In this document: one piece after another, positions 34,205-42,687 of the stretch
Position numbering within the stretch: position 1 is the stretch's first letter
Layout of the letters: every line of letters begins with the position of its first letter
The notes under the pieces: generated by a model
What the model saw: only the letters and a program-made list of their open reading frames with translations
What the model was told of the DNA's origin: nothing
Databases searched by the model: none
Made by a program: the position numbers and the translations under genes
Source: Enhydrobacter sp.
Lineage (GTDB): Bacteria; Pseudomonadota; Alphaproteobacteria; Reyranellales; Reyranellaceae
Length of the DNA: 49,802 nucleotides
NCBI GenBank assembly: GCA_026126105.1
Contig: JAHCJV010000039.1
Coordinates: forward strand, 1-49,802
Direction of reading: 5' to 3'

Positions 34205-35280
34205 GCCTGCGCGAGCTCTCGATCGACGACATCGAATCGCTCGCTGTCGGCGCCTGGATTCTCGGCACCGGCGGAGGCGGCAATCCTTATTTGCCGCTTC
34301 TGAACATGCGTGCGCTCTACAAGGAGGGCCATCGCGTGCAGTTGATGCAGGCCGCCGACCTTGCCGACGATGATCTGGTGGCCGGCGCGGGCGGAATGGG
34401 CGCGCCGTTGGTGGGCGCCGAGCGCATGGGCGACCCCTACACGCTCGCGCGGGCGGTTAGGCTGATGGAAGCCCACATCAAAGGCCGATTTGCGGCCCTG
34501 ATGAGCGTGGAGATCGGCGGCGGCAACGGCGTGCGACCGCTCATGGCGGCGGCGCTCATGAAGCTGCCCGTAGTCGACAGCGACCCGATGGGGCGCGCTT
34601 ACCCGGAGGGGCAGATGTCGTCGACCGCCATCGGCGGCCTGACGCCCTGCCCGATCAGCCTGGTCGATGTGCGCGGCCTCGAAAGCATCGTGCACAGCAC
34701 GCCCAATGCGAAGTGGACCGAGCGGGTGGCGCGCAAGATCTGCATTGAGTACGGCTCGACCGCCACGATGTGCACGCCGCCGCGCACCGGCGCGGAGATC
34801 AAGAAATGGGGCATCCACGGTACCACGACCAAAGCGATCCGGATCGGCGAGGCGGTGCGCCGTGCCCAGCGCCTGCACGAGGACGCGGTGGCGGCGGTCC
34901 TGGACGTCGAGCCCGGCGTGCTCCTTTTCAGGGGCAAGGTGATCGACGTGGCGCGCCGGGTGACCGAAGGCTACCTGCGTGGCGTCCTGCACGTCGATGG
35001 CGTCGACGAGTTCCGTGGTGCTGCGTTGCGCATCGACTTCCAGAATGAATGGATCGTCGCCTATCGCGATGAGCAGCCCCTCGCCATGAGCCCCGACCTG
35101 ATCTGTGTGCTCGATACGGTGTCGGGCGAAGCCGTCGGCAGCGAGACGATACGCTATGGTCAGCGGGTGACGGTGATCGCCCTGCCGCCGCCGGCGATCT
35201 TCCTGACCGCCAGGGGCCTCGAACATGTCGGCCCGCGTGCCTTCGGCTACGACCTCGAGTTCAAGAGTGTGTTTGCGTGA
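34201..35280 (+). CDS. DUF917 protein, copy 2
   Basis: 359-residue paralogue of copy 1, colinear throughout. Its GTG start overlaps the stop of copy 1 (GTGA 34201-34204). Same landmarks: WILGTGGGGNPYLPLLNM, EIGGGNGVRPLMAAALM, DSDPMGRAYPEGQM, RTGAEIKKWGIHGTTTKAI and EFKSVFA. It differs from copies 1 and 3 at some positions, for example NAKWTERVARKICIEYG and TMCTPPRTG. This suggests divergence of substrate use, not a recent duplication. The three subunits could form a hetero-oligomer. Confidence 0.92.
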   Translation: MSLRELSIDDIESLAVGAWILGTGGGGNPYLPLLNMRALYKEGHRVQLMQAADLADDDLVAGAGGMGAPLVGAERMGDPYTLARAVRLMEAHIKGRFAALMSVEIGGGNGVRPLMAAALMKLPVVDSDPMGRAYPEGQMSSTAIGGLTPCPISLVDVRGLESIVHSTPNAKWTERVARKICIEYGSTATMCTPPRTGAEIKKWGIHGTTTKAIRIGEAVRRAQRLHEDAVAAVLDVEPGVLLFRGKVIDVARRVTEGYLRGVLHVDGVDEFRGAALRIDFQNEWIVAYRDEQPLAMSPDLICVLDTVSGEAVGSETIRYGQRVTVIALPPPAIFLTARGLEHVGPRAFGYDLEFKSVFA

Positions 35281-36359
35281 GCTTGCGCGACCTTTCCATC
35301 GACGACATCGAAGCGCTGGCCCTCGGCGCCTGGATTCTCGGCACCGGCGGCGGCGGCAATCCCTACCTGCCGCTGCTCAACATGCGTGCCCTCTACCAGA
35401 AGGGCCATCGCATCCAGCTCATGGATGCCGCCGATCTCGACGATGACGACTGGGTCGGGACCGTCGCCAACATGGGCGCGCCGCTGGTCGGCCAGGAGCG
35501 GCTGATCGACAGCCTCACCCTGGCGCGCGCGGTGTCCGTGATGGAGAAGCATATCGGCAAGCGCTTTGCCGCGCTGATGAGCATGGAGATCGGCGGCGCC
35601 AACGGCGTACGGCCGCTGATGGCGGCGGCGCACCTCGGGCGGCCGATCGTCGACAGCGACACGATGGCCCGCGCCTATCCCGAACTGCAGATGACCTCGG
35701 TCGCGATCGGCGGGCTGGCGCCCTGTCCGGTCAGCATCGTCGACGTTCGCGGGTTCGAGAGCATCGTGCACAAGGTGCCGACCTGGAAGTGGGCCGAACG
35801 GGTGGCGCGCAAGGTCTGCACCGAGTACGGCGCGTCGGCCGCGACCTGCCAGCCGCCGCGCACCGGGGCGGAGGTCAAGCAATGGGGCATCCACGGCACC
35901 GTCACCAAGGCGATGACGATCGGCACGGCGGTTCGCGAAGCGCAGCGCAAGCATGACGATCCGATCGCCGCCATCCTGTCGGTCGAGCCGGGCAAGCTTC
36001 TCTTCCGCGGCAAGGTGATCGACGTCCAGCGGCGGGCCGCCGAAGGCTGGTTGCGCGGTGTTGTCCGGTTCGACGGATTCGACGACTGGCGCGGCTCGCA
36101 GATGAGCATCAACTTCCAGAACGAATGGATCGTGTCGTTCCGTGACGGTGCGCCGCTCGCCATGACGCCCGACCTGATCTGCGTGCTCAACTCGGATAGC
36201 GGCGAAGCGGTCGGCAGCGAGACGATCCGCTACGGTCAAAGGGTCACGGTGATCGCCTTGCCGCCGCCCGACATTTTCCTCTCACCGAAAGGTCTGGAGC
36301 ATGTCGGCCCGCGGGCCTTCGGTTACGACCTCGACTTCAGGAGCGTGTTTTCAGCATGA
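35277..36359 (+). CDS. DUF917 protein, copy 3
   Basis: 360-residue third paralogue, starting with GTG that overlaps copy 2 (GTGA 35277-35280). It keeps the motifs WILGTGGGGNPYLPLLNM, DSDTMARAYPELQM and RTGAEVKQWGIHGTVTKAM but has IGGAN where the others have IGGGN, and ends DFRSVFSA. It overlaps the hydantoinase start by four bases (ATGA 36356-36359). The Cys before the RTGAE block (AATCQPP) is kept in all three copies. The junctions between copies are nearly the same at base level, as expected from tandem duplication. Confidence 0.92.
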   Translation: MSLRDLSIDDIEALALGAWILGTGGGGNPYLPLLNMRALYQKGHRIQLMDAADLDDDDWVGTVANMGAPLVGQERLIDSLTLARAVSVMEKHIGKRFAALMSMEIGGANGVRPLMAAAHLGRPIVDSDTMARAYPELQMTSVAIGGLAPCPVSIVDVRGFESIVHKVPTWKWAERVARKVCTEYGASAATCQPPRTGAEVKQWGIHGTVTKAMTIGTAVREAQRKHDDPIAAILSVEPGKLLFRGKVIDVQRRAAEGWLRGVVRFDGFDDWRGSQMSINFQNEWIVSFRDGAPLAMTPDLICVLNSDSGEAVGSETIRYGQRVTVIALPPPDIFLSPKGLEHVGPRAFGYDLDFRSVFSA

Positions 36360-37909
36360 GACGCATTGGCATCGACGTGGGCGGCACCAACACCGACGCG
36401 GTCCTGATCGAAGACGGCAAGGTTGCGGGCGCGGTGAAGGCGCCGACCAGCGAGGACGTGACCACGGGCATTCTCGACTCGCTGAAGAGCCTGGCCGCCA
36501 GTGGCGCGCTGAAGGATGCGAGCGGCACGCTGAAAAAGCTCGACGGCGTGATGATCGGGACGACGCATTTCATCAACGCCGTGGTGCAGCGCCGCTCCCT
36601 GACAAAGGTAGCGGCGCTTAGGCTCGGCATGCCGGCCTCCGCTTCGCTGCCGCCGTTCTGCGACTGGCCCGAGGACCTCGCGGCGCTGGTCCGCGGCGGG
36701 GTGTGGATGGTCGAAGGCGGTCACGAATATGACGGCCGGCTTTTCATGCCGCTCGACGAGGCGGCGATCACGAAGGCAGCCGAGGAGATGAAGGCGGCGG
36801 GCCTGAAGTCCGTCGGCATCTCGGCGATCTTCTCGCCCCTCGATCCAAGTCACGAGCGTCGTGCCGCCGAGCTCGTCGCCGAGGTGATTCCCGATGCGGT
36901 CATCACCTGCTCGGCCGATCTCGGCCGCATCGGCCTGCTGGAACGGGAGAATGCCGCGCTGCTGAATGCGGCCCTGGCCGATCTGTCGCGCGAGACGATC
37001 GCGGCGTTCGAGAACGCGATCCGGGATTCCGGAATCGACGCGCCGCTGTTCATCACCCAGAACGACGGCACGGTCGCCGAGGCGGGCCAGGCGCGCCGCC
37101 TGCCGGTCTACAGCTTCGCCTCTGGCGCGACCAACTCGATGCGCGGCGCGGCGTACCTCTCGGGCCTTGCCGACGCGATGGTGATCGATGTCGGCGGCAC
37201 GACCACCGACGTGGGACAGCTCAAGAACGGCTTTCCGCGCGAGGCCAATTCGGTCGTAAAGGTCGGCGGGGTGCGCACGCTGTTCCGCATGCCCGATCTT
37301 CTGTCCATCGGATTGGGCGGCGGCAGCCATGTGCAGCTCGATCCGCTCGAGGTCGGGCCGGTCTCGGTCGGCTACCGCCTGCTTAAGGAAGGCCTCGCCT
37401 TCGGCGGCAAGCAGCTCACCACCACGGACATTGCGATTGCCGCGGGCGTGCTGACGCTCGGCGACAAGGCCAAGGTCGCGCATCTCGATGCAGCGACCTG
37501 CAAGAGAGTGTTCGATGAGGCGGCGCGGCTGTCCGAGGAAGCGATCGACCGGATGAAGACCGAAGCCGGCGACGTGCCGCTGATCGCTGTCGGAGGCGGC
37601 GCCTTTCTCATTCCGGACAAGCTGCCGGGCGTGTCGAAGGTAATCCACGTGCAGCATGGCGATTGCGCCAACGCCGTCGGCGCTGCGATCGCGCAGGTCT
37701 CCGGCGAGTGCGACCAGATTTTCAAGGACCTTAGCCGCACCGACGCCCTGGCAGCGGCGCAGAACATCGCCAACGACCGCGCGGTGGCCGCGGGCGCCGC
37801 GCGCGGCTCGCTGGCAACCATCGAAAGCGAGGACATGCCCTTGGCTTACCTCCCTGGCAATTCCGTACGAGTGAGGGTGCGGGTCGTGGGCGACGTCGCC
37901 GCGACCTGA
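36356..37909 (+). CDS. Hydantoinase/oxoprolinase A-like protein
   Basis: 517-residue ATP-dependent ring-opening enzyme of the HyuA/oxoprolinase family with an actin-like ATPase fold. Marks are RIGIDVGGTNTDAVLIEDGK (phosphate loop), GTTHFINAVVQRR, VIDVGGTTTDVGQLKNGFP and VGGGAFLIPDKLPG. It is shorter than the ~690-residue HyuA that works with HyuB, which fits the short group found beside DUF917 genes. No hyuB is present. It would hydrolyse the hydantoin that a DUF917 step could produce, giving a carbamoyl amino acid. Confidence 0.92.
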   Translation: MRRIGIDVGGTNTDAVLIEDGKVAGAVKAPTSEDVTTGILDSLKSLAASGALKDASGTLKKLDGVMIGTTHFINAVVQRRSLTKVAALRLGMPASASLPPFCDWPEDLAALVRGGVWMVEGGHEYDGRLFMPLDEAAITKAAEEMKAAGLKSVGISAIFSPLDPSHERRAAELVAEVIPDAVITCSADLGRIGLLERENAALLNAALADLSRETIAAFENAIRDSGIDAPLFITQNDGTVAEAGQARRLPVYSFASGATNSMRGAAYLSGLADAMVIDVGGTTTDVGQLKNGFPREANSVVKVGGVRTLFRMPDLLSIGLGGGSHVQLDPLEVGPVSVGYRLLKEGLAFGGKQLTTTDIAIAAGVLTLGDKAKVAHLDAATCKRVFDEAARLSEEAIDRMKTEAGDVPLIAVGGGAFLIPDKLPGVSKVIHVQHGDCANAVGAAIAQVSGECDQIFKDLSRTDALAAAQNIANDRAVAAGAARGSLATIESEDMPLAYLPGNSVRVRVRVVGDVAAT

Positions 37910-37918
37910 GGAGGCAAC

Positions 37919-37944
37919 CAGCGCGAGCGGCAGAGCTCGCGCTG
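37919..37944. terminator. Hairpin between convergent genes, likely bidirectional terminator
   Basis: Exact 10-bp arms CAGCGCGAGC (37919-37928) and GCTCGCGCTG (37935-37944) with a 6-base loop fill the 44-base gap between the hydantoinase stop and the end of the opposite epimerase-VKOR gene. No T run is present, so efficiency is uncertain. Confidence 0.5.
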
Positions 37945-37953
37945 ATAGACATG

Positions 37954-40425
37954 TCACGCCGTCTGGGTCTTGCTGGCAGCTTGGCTCTGCCGTGATCGAC
38001 TTGGAAGCAAGCTAAGTAAGATGAGCGCGACACCAGCGATAGCGGAAGCGATGTGAACCGCCGGCGCTTCCTCGAGAAGAAAGATCCCCACGAGCAGCGC
38101 TATCCCCCATGCGCCGTTCAGGACACGCACCGACCGCGCGAGATCGGCGGCGGCGACGGCCGTCGTCGTCAGGACCAGGGCGCCGATCACATGGTGAAAG
38201 TTCGCAGCCTCTTCCCCTGATCCCAGAGGCAGCCGGCTCAACATCAGCCAGGCACCGATGGCCGCACAAAGCGCCAGGGGCCAGGTGATGGAGACACCGC
38301 CGCCGACCATGTCGCGCGCCAGCACGGGCCATGGGCGGTCGAGCTCGTCGACTGGACGCGGCGCGGGCTCGCCCTCGTCGGTGTCGCCGAACAGCAGGAC
38401 ACGCAGCACCTTGCGGCCGGCCTGCCGACGGCGGCGCAGGAACTGCAGCGTCGCTTGCACTTCGTCCAGGGAATAGGGGATCTGGATCAGCATGGCGGCA
38501 GCGGCGATCAGGCAGAGCGTGCACCAGGTGCCGATGAGGATGGGCTGGATGACGATGAAGACGATGGACACCACGCCCAGCGGCACGATCATCAGGCCGA
38601 ACAGCAGCACCAGCCAGGGCATCGTGCGCCACCGCCGCGTCGAGCCGATGATGCCGGTCAGGATCTCCAATGCGTAGGTCAGGGCGCCGACGGCGGCGTC
38701 CGGCACCGGCCAGGCGCGCGACACGTCCGAGGTGATGATCTCCTCCGTGCCGTTCTTCGGGTCCGGTCCGCCGGCGAAAAAGGGCTCCCACACCGAGCCG
38801 ATGTGGCCGAGCTGATAGGCTGCCAGGTAGCGCGACGTCAGGAGGCCGATGACGGCGAGGGCGATGATCGGCAGGCGCTGCGTCCAGGCCGAAGGATTGT
38901 AGTCCCAGCCCGGCGGGACCTCGGGTCCGCTTGCCCCGGCCAAAGGCGACGGCCCCGATTCCGGGGGCGTGCAGATCGCGAAGGCGACGATCAGCCCGCC
39001 GACCAGCGTGTCGTTGAGATAAGCCATGCCGTTGGGCGTCCAGAACACGAACGCTGCGGTCATTACCCACATTCCGATCGCCGCGGCCGCCCACCGTGCC
39101 CAGCCATTGCGCGGATCGAGCGCCAGGGTGCCGAGCACCATGACCGCCACTCCCGACAGGACATCGCTCCAGGCGAGCAGCCCGGCGTCCAGTCCGATCA
39201 GCGGTGGCGACGCGGCAAGCCAGGCACCGAGAAAGATGTTGGCCAGATGCGCCCACCGGAAGCGCCGATGCTCGGCCAGGAATCGGCCGTCGTGCCGGCG
39301 GCGCAGAGCCTCCGGGTCGTGGCCCGCTTTTTCGGCAGCACCGATCCACGGTGGGGCCGTGATCTTGTTGTCGCGATACCAGCCCGCAGGGTCCTCCTTC
39401 AGGGCGGCCACGAGCCTGGGCAGACCCTTCGCAAGCCGGTGCCTAGGCTCCCACCCGATCAGCCGCCGCGCCGCGGCGATGTCGAGCGCATAGTGATCGT
39501 CCGCCATGTCGATCATGAACGGCCGGATGAAGGGCTTCTCGCCTTGATCTAGCGCGTCGGGAACGATCGGCTCGAGGGCGTTCTGTGCCCACGCGCCGGC
39601 CTTGGCGATCGGCTTCGGCACCTCGACGGTCGGCCAGCCGTCCTGGCCGTGGATGGCTTTGCCAATGGCATCCTGGATCGCGTCGTAGCCCATCGCCTCG
39701 CTTTCGCCGATCAGGAGCGTGACCTCGCCGGGCAACTCCGCGCGGCGGTCGACGACACGGCGGAAGGCGTCGATCATGTCGTCCTTGTGCAGCATTGCCT
39801 GGCCGGCCGCAGGATCGCCGGAATAGAGCGTGCTCTGCACGTTGCTTTCGTAGATGCGGGCGATCTGCTGGGCGAGGGTCGGCACGGCTGTGCGCTCGTC
39901 GTACAGACCGGCGAGATGCAGCAGCACGACCGGGATCTCGCCGTGTTCCCGGCGAATCACCTCCTCGGCTTCAGCCTTCGATCGCGGATAGGCCCATTTC
40001 GGCTCGATCGGCTGATGCTCGTCGATCCGTTCGCCGGGTCGGCACGGGCGGTGAACGAGCATCGTGCCCGAGTAGACGAACTGCCCGACGTCGAAGGGCT
40101 GCAGGAGGCGCAACAGGCGCCCCGTGCCTTCGACGTTCACGGTCCGGTACAGGTCATTGTCCTCGCCCGTGAAGTCGAAGTATGCGGCGAGATGGATGAT
40201 GCTGGCGATGCTGCCGCCGTAACGCTGCCGCACTTCTTCGAGGGCGGCTGCGACCTTCTCGTCCGACGTGATATCGAGGGGAATGATGGGTGTCTCGCCA
40301 GAAGCGTCGCGCCGCTCGCGGTCGAGGCCGACGACGCAGTAGTGGTCGCTCAACGCTGCGGCCAGCGCCGATCCCACGTTTCCGGCGGCACCAGTGATCA
40401 GGACGAGGGGCTGAGAGGCTGGCAT
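37954..40425 (-). CDS. NAD-dependent epimerase/SDR fused to a membrane SPW/VKOR-like domain
   Basis: 823-residue two-part protein. Residues 1-340 are an extended SDR/epimerase: NAD loop LITGAAGNVGSALA, catalytic YPRSK and WEPRHRLAKGLPRLVAAL. After a linker (about 340-390), a hydrophobic part has several helices, including two SPW-like segments, and a VKOR-like four-helix core with C635-T-L-C638 (IGTWCTLCLIAAAA). VKOR domains oxidise cysteine pairs with quinones; here the second Cys pair of the standard four is not obvious, so disulfide-shuttling is unproven. Start ATG 40425 gives a clean SDR N-terminus. Role unknown; possibly envelope redox linked to a sugar or lipid nucleotide substrate. Confidence 0.85.
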   Translation of the reverse strand: MPASQPLVLITGAAGNVGSALAAALSDHYCVVGLDRERRDASGETPIIPLDITSDEKVAAALEEVRQRYGGSIASIIHLAAYFDFTGEDNDLYRTVNVEGTGRLLRLLQPFDVGQFVYSGTMLVHRPCRPGERIDEHQPIEPKWAYPRSKAEAEEVIRREHGEIPVVLLHLAGLYDERTAVPTLAQQIARIYESNVQSTLYSGDPAAGQAMLHKDDMIDAFRRVVDRRAELPGEVTLLIGESEAMGYDAIQDAIGKAIHGQDGWPTVEVPKPIAKAGAWAQNALEPIVPDALDQGEKPFIRPFMIDMADDHYALDIAAARRLIGWEPRHRLAKGLPRLVAALKEDPAGWYRDNKITAPPWIGAAEKAGHDPEALRRRHDGRFLAEHRRFRWAHLANIFLGAWLAASPPLIGLDAGLLAWSDVLSGVAVMVLGTLALDPRNGWARWAAAAIGMWVMTAAFVFWTPNGMAYLNDTLVGGLIVAFAICTPPESGPSPLAGASGPEVPPGWDYNPSAWTQRLPIIALAVIGLLTSRYLAAYQLGHIGSVWEPFFAGGPDPKNGTEEIITSDVSRAWPVPDAAVGALTYALEILTGIIGSTRRWRTMPWLVLLFGLMIVPLGVVSIVFIVIQPILIGTWCTLCLIAAAAMLIQIPYSLDEVQATLQFLRRRRQAGRKVLRVLLFGDTDEGEPAPRPVDELDRPWPVLARDMVGGGVSITWPLALCAAIGAWLMLSRLPLGSGEEAANFHHVIGALVLTTTAVAAADLARSVRVLNGAWGIALLVGIFLLEEAPAVHIASAIAGVALILLSLLPSRSRQSQAASKTQTA

Positions 40426-40547
40426 TCCGGACTCGCTTTGTTGGCCCCCCGGTCAATGCAACGAGGCCATACAACGGACGTTGCGAAACCAGCAGAAGTT
40501 TCCGTGTGGCGCCCGGCGACATCCCGGCGCGTCCTGAAAGTGTCTCC

Positions 40548-41537
40548 ATGCTTGGCCGTCTTCTTTTTGTCATTGCGGCGGTGCTCGTCACTGCCGCGCT
40601 GCGTGCGACCTACCCCGTGACCATGCCGCTGGCCGTGGCCCTCGTCGTTGTCGCTGCCGTCTGGCCGATCAAGCAGTGGCTCGAGGGCTTCTTGCCACGC
40701 TGGGCGAGCTACGGCGGCACCGTCGTCGCGCTGCTCGTCGTCTCCGCACTGTTCGTAGGCGGCGTCTGGTTCTCCGCGACGCACGTGGTCAGCGTCTTTG
40801 CCCGCAACAAGGCTCGGTTTGAAGAGATATACGAATCCTTGAGCACTTGGCGGGAGCGGCTCGGCATCGACGACATCGGCGGCCCCCAAACCTATTCCGA
40901 GCTTCTGGGCCTTGCTCAAACCGTACTGACGAACACGTACACGCTGCTGGTCTATCTCGGCTTCATTCTCCTTCTGGTGATTCTGGCATTGCCGGAGGTG
41001 TCCTACGTGCGGCGCAGGCTCGCGGAGACTCTCGACAGGGAGGAACGCCTCGCCATGGTCGCAGCGATCGACGAGATCGGCCTCAAGGTACGGCGCTATC
41101 TTGGCACGACTTTCCTGACCAGCATCATCACGGGCGTCGCTTCGGCCGTCTGGTCGTTTGCGGTCGGCCTGGAACTGGCGCTCGTCTGGGGCGTCCTCAA
41201 TTTCCTCCTAAATTTCGTCCCGCTGATCGGCAACGTCGTCGGTGTCGTGCCGCCGACGCTCTATGCGGTGGTGCAGTTCCAGAATGCGTCCATGCCCCTG
41301 CTCGTCCTGGCCGGTTTCCTGGTGCTGCACATCGTGATCAGCAACTTCATCTATCCGGCTCTGCAAGGTCAGAGCCTGTCGCTCTCGCCGTTCGCGATCG
41401 TGGTGGCGCTGGCGTTCTGGACATGGATGTGGGGTTTCGCCGGCGCGCTGCTCGCGGTTCCTCTCACGGCCGCGTGCGTGATTGCCGCCGACCATTTTGC
41501 CGGCACGAGATGGATTGCCCGTGTGCTCACGCGATGA
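40548..41537 (+). CDS. AI-2E family transporter (UPF0118/PerM type)
   Basis: 329-residue polytopic inner-membrane protein of the AI-2E transporter family. Helices at the start (LLFVIAAVLVTAALRATYPV), a long soluble region near residues 90-130, the LRRYLGTT-like turn (VRRYLGTTFLTSIITG) and the conserved LNFLLNFVPLIGNVVGVVPP are characteristic. The C-terminus has FWTWMWGFAGALLAVPLTA. ATG 40548 is chosen for the hydrophobic start; GTG 40506 would add 14 residues. Members transport various solutes such as Na+ or autoinducer-2. Confidence 0.9.
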   Translation: MLGRLLFVIAAVLVTAALRATYPVTMPLAVALVVVAAVWPIKQWLEGFLPRWASYGGTVVALLVVSALFVGGVWFSATHVVSVFARNKARFEEIYESLSTWRERLGIDDIGGPQTYSELLGLAQTVLTNTYTLLVYLGFILLLVILALPEVSYVRRRLAETLDREERLAMVAAIDEIGLKVRRYLGTTFLTSIITGVASAVWSFAVGLELALVWGVLNFLLNFVPLIGNVVGVVPPTLYAVVQFQNASMPLLVLAGFLVLHIVISNFIYPALQGQSLSLSPFAIVVALAFWTWMWGFAGALLAVPLTAACVIAADHFAGTRWIARVLTR

Positions 41538-41587
41538 CGACTGAGGCGTAGCGCCGGTTTGGCGGCCCGCCTTCGGCAGATTTGCCG

Positions 41588-41992
41588 TTACTTGGTGCGC
41601 CGGTAGAGATAGCAATTGTCCGCATGGGGCATCTTGATGCCTTGATAGAAGGTCACCGCCGTCGGTGCCGAGAGCAGGAGCGTGGTCGTGAGCTCGGCGC
41701 CGGCCGCCTTGCGCGTCTCCTCGATCAGCCGCTTGCCGATGCCCTGGCCCTGGCACGCTCTGTCGACTGCAAGGTCCGACAGGTAGCAGCAGAAGCAGAA
41801 GTCGGTGAGCGAGCGGGCGAAGCCGACCAGCCTGCCGTCCTGTCGCGCGGTCACGAACAGGTTGCTGTGCTTCAGGAAGCGCTCGACACGCGGGCGATCC
41901 TCGACCGGGCGGTTGAGGCCCGACTTCCTCACCACATCGATGTATTCGTCGGCCGCGAGATAATCTTCGGTGGCATAAACCGTCGTCGTCAT
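41588..41992 (-). CDS. GNAT N-acetyltransferase
   Basis: 134-residue acetyltransferase. The core strand CCYLSDLAVDRACQGQGIGKRLIEETR contains the acetyl-CoA-binding QGQGIG loop; SAPTAVTFYQGIKMP is the usual beta6-alpha4 part. It has the size of small-molecule GNATs such as YhbS- or TabT-like proteins. ATG 41992 overlaps the stop of the alpha/beta hydrolase (ATGA), so it is chosen over ATG 42004. It is the last of kup-hydrolase-GNAT. Confidence 0.9.
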   Translation of the reverse strand: MTTTVYATEDYLAADEYIDVVRKSGLNRPVEDRPRVERFLKHSNLFVTARQDGRLVGFARSLTDFCFCCYLSDLAVDRACQGQGIGKRLIEETRKAAGAELTTTLLLSAPTAVTFYQGIKMPHADNCYLYRRTK

Positions 41993-42687
41993 AGCGTCAG
42001 CCATCTCCTCAGCGCAGCCGAAACCTCGGCTGGCTTCTCCAGCGGCGCCATGTGGCCGCAGTCCTCGATGATGATAAGCCGTGCGTTGGCGATGTCCGCC
42101 GCCATCTCTTGGGCGCGTGCCAGGGGTGTGGCCTGGTCCTGCCGTCCGACGATCACCACGGTGGGCACGTTGATCTCGACCAGAAGAGGCCGGCTGTCGG
42201 GCCGCGCGATCATCGCCGTCTGTTCGCGGCAGAAGCCGTCGGCGCCGACCTCGGCCGCCATTTCGAGTATCGGCTTCACCACCGTCTGGTCGTTGACGCG
42301 GCTGCGATGCACGATCGTCGGCAGAAGCGAGGGCTGCACGCCATGGAAGCGCCCGAGCTTGCTCTGCTCGATGAAGCCGCGGCGGCGGGCACTCGCTTCC
42401 GGCGTGTCGGGAACAGCCTGCGTGTCCATCAGCGCCAGCCGCTCGACCCTCTCGGGCGCGCGGCGCAGGATCTCGAAGCAGACATAGCCGCCCATCGAGA
42501 AGCCGCCGAGCGCGAAGCGCTCCGGCGCCGCATCGAGCGCAGCCTGGGCCATCGCGCCGATCGAGTCGTGATGCCAGAGCTCGGGCACGATCGTGTCCGC
42601 GATGTCGGCAAGGTCGGCGATCTGGCTCTCGTACAGGCGGCGCGTGTTGAGCAGGCCCGGCAGCAGGACGAGCGTCTGGCCCGCCAT
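41989..42687 (-). CDS. Alpha/beta-hydrolase
   Basis: 232-residue cytosolic hydrolase. The start is LVLLPGLLNTRRLYESQIA, the nucleophile elbow is LGGFSMGGYVCFEI, the acid is in VVIVGRQDQATP and the His in IEDCGHMAPLEKP. The family includes esterases and lactonases; the substrate is unknown. ATG 42687 shares a base with the stop of kup (TGATG), so it is co-translated with it. The upstream frame is antisense only. Confidence 0.9.
   Translation of the reverse strand: MAGQTLVLLPGLLNTRRLYESQIADLADIADTIVPELWHHDSIGAMAQAALDAAPERFALGGFSMGGYVCFEILRRAPERVERLALMDTQAVPDTPEASARRRGFIEQSKLGRFHGVQPSLLPTIVHRSRVNDQTVVKPILEMAAEVGADGFCREQTAMIARPDSRPLLVEINVPTVVIVGRQDQATPLARAQEMAADIANARLIIIEDCGHMAPLEKPAEVSAALRRWLTL

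Noticed and set aside
33125..36359. Reading the three DUF917 genes as an assembly repeat
   Set aside because: The copies differ throughout at base and residue level, so they are true paralogues.
36323..37957. Minus-strand open frame of about 544 codons opposite the hydantoinase gene
   Set aside because: Its translation is rich in Arg, His, Asp and Gln without domains, while the plus strand has a clear HyuA-like protein with overlapping-start operon structure.
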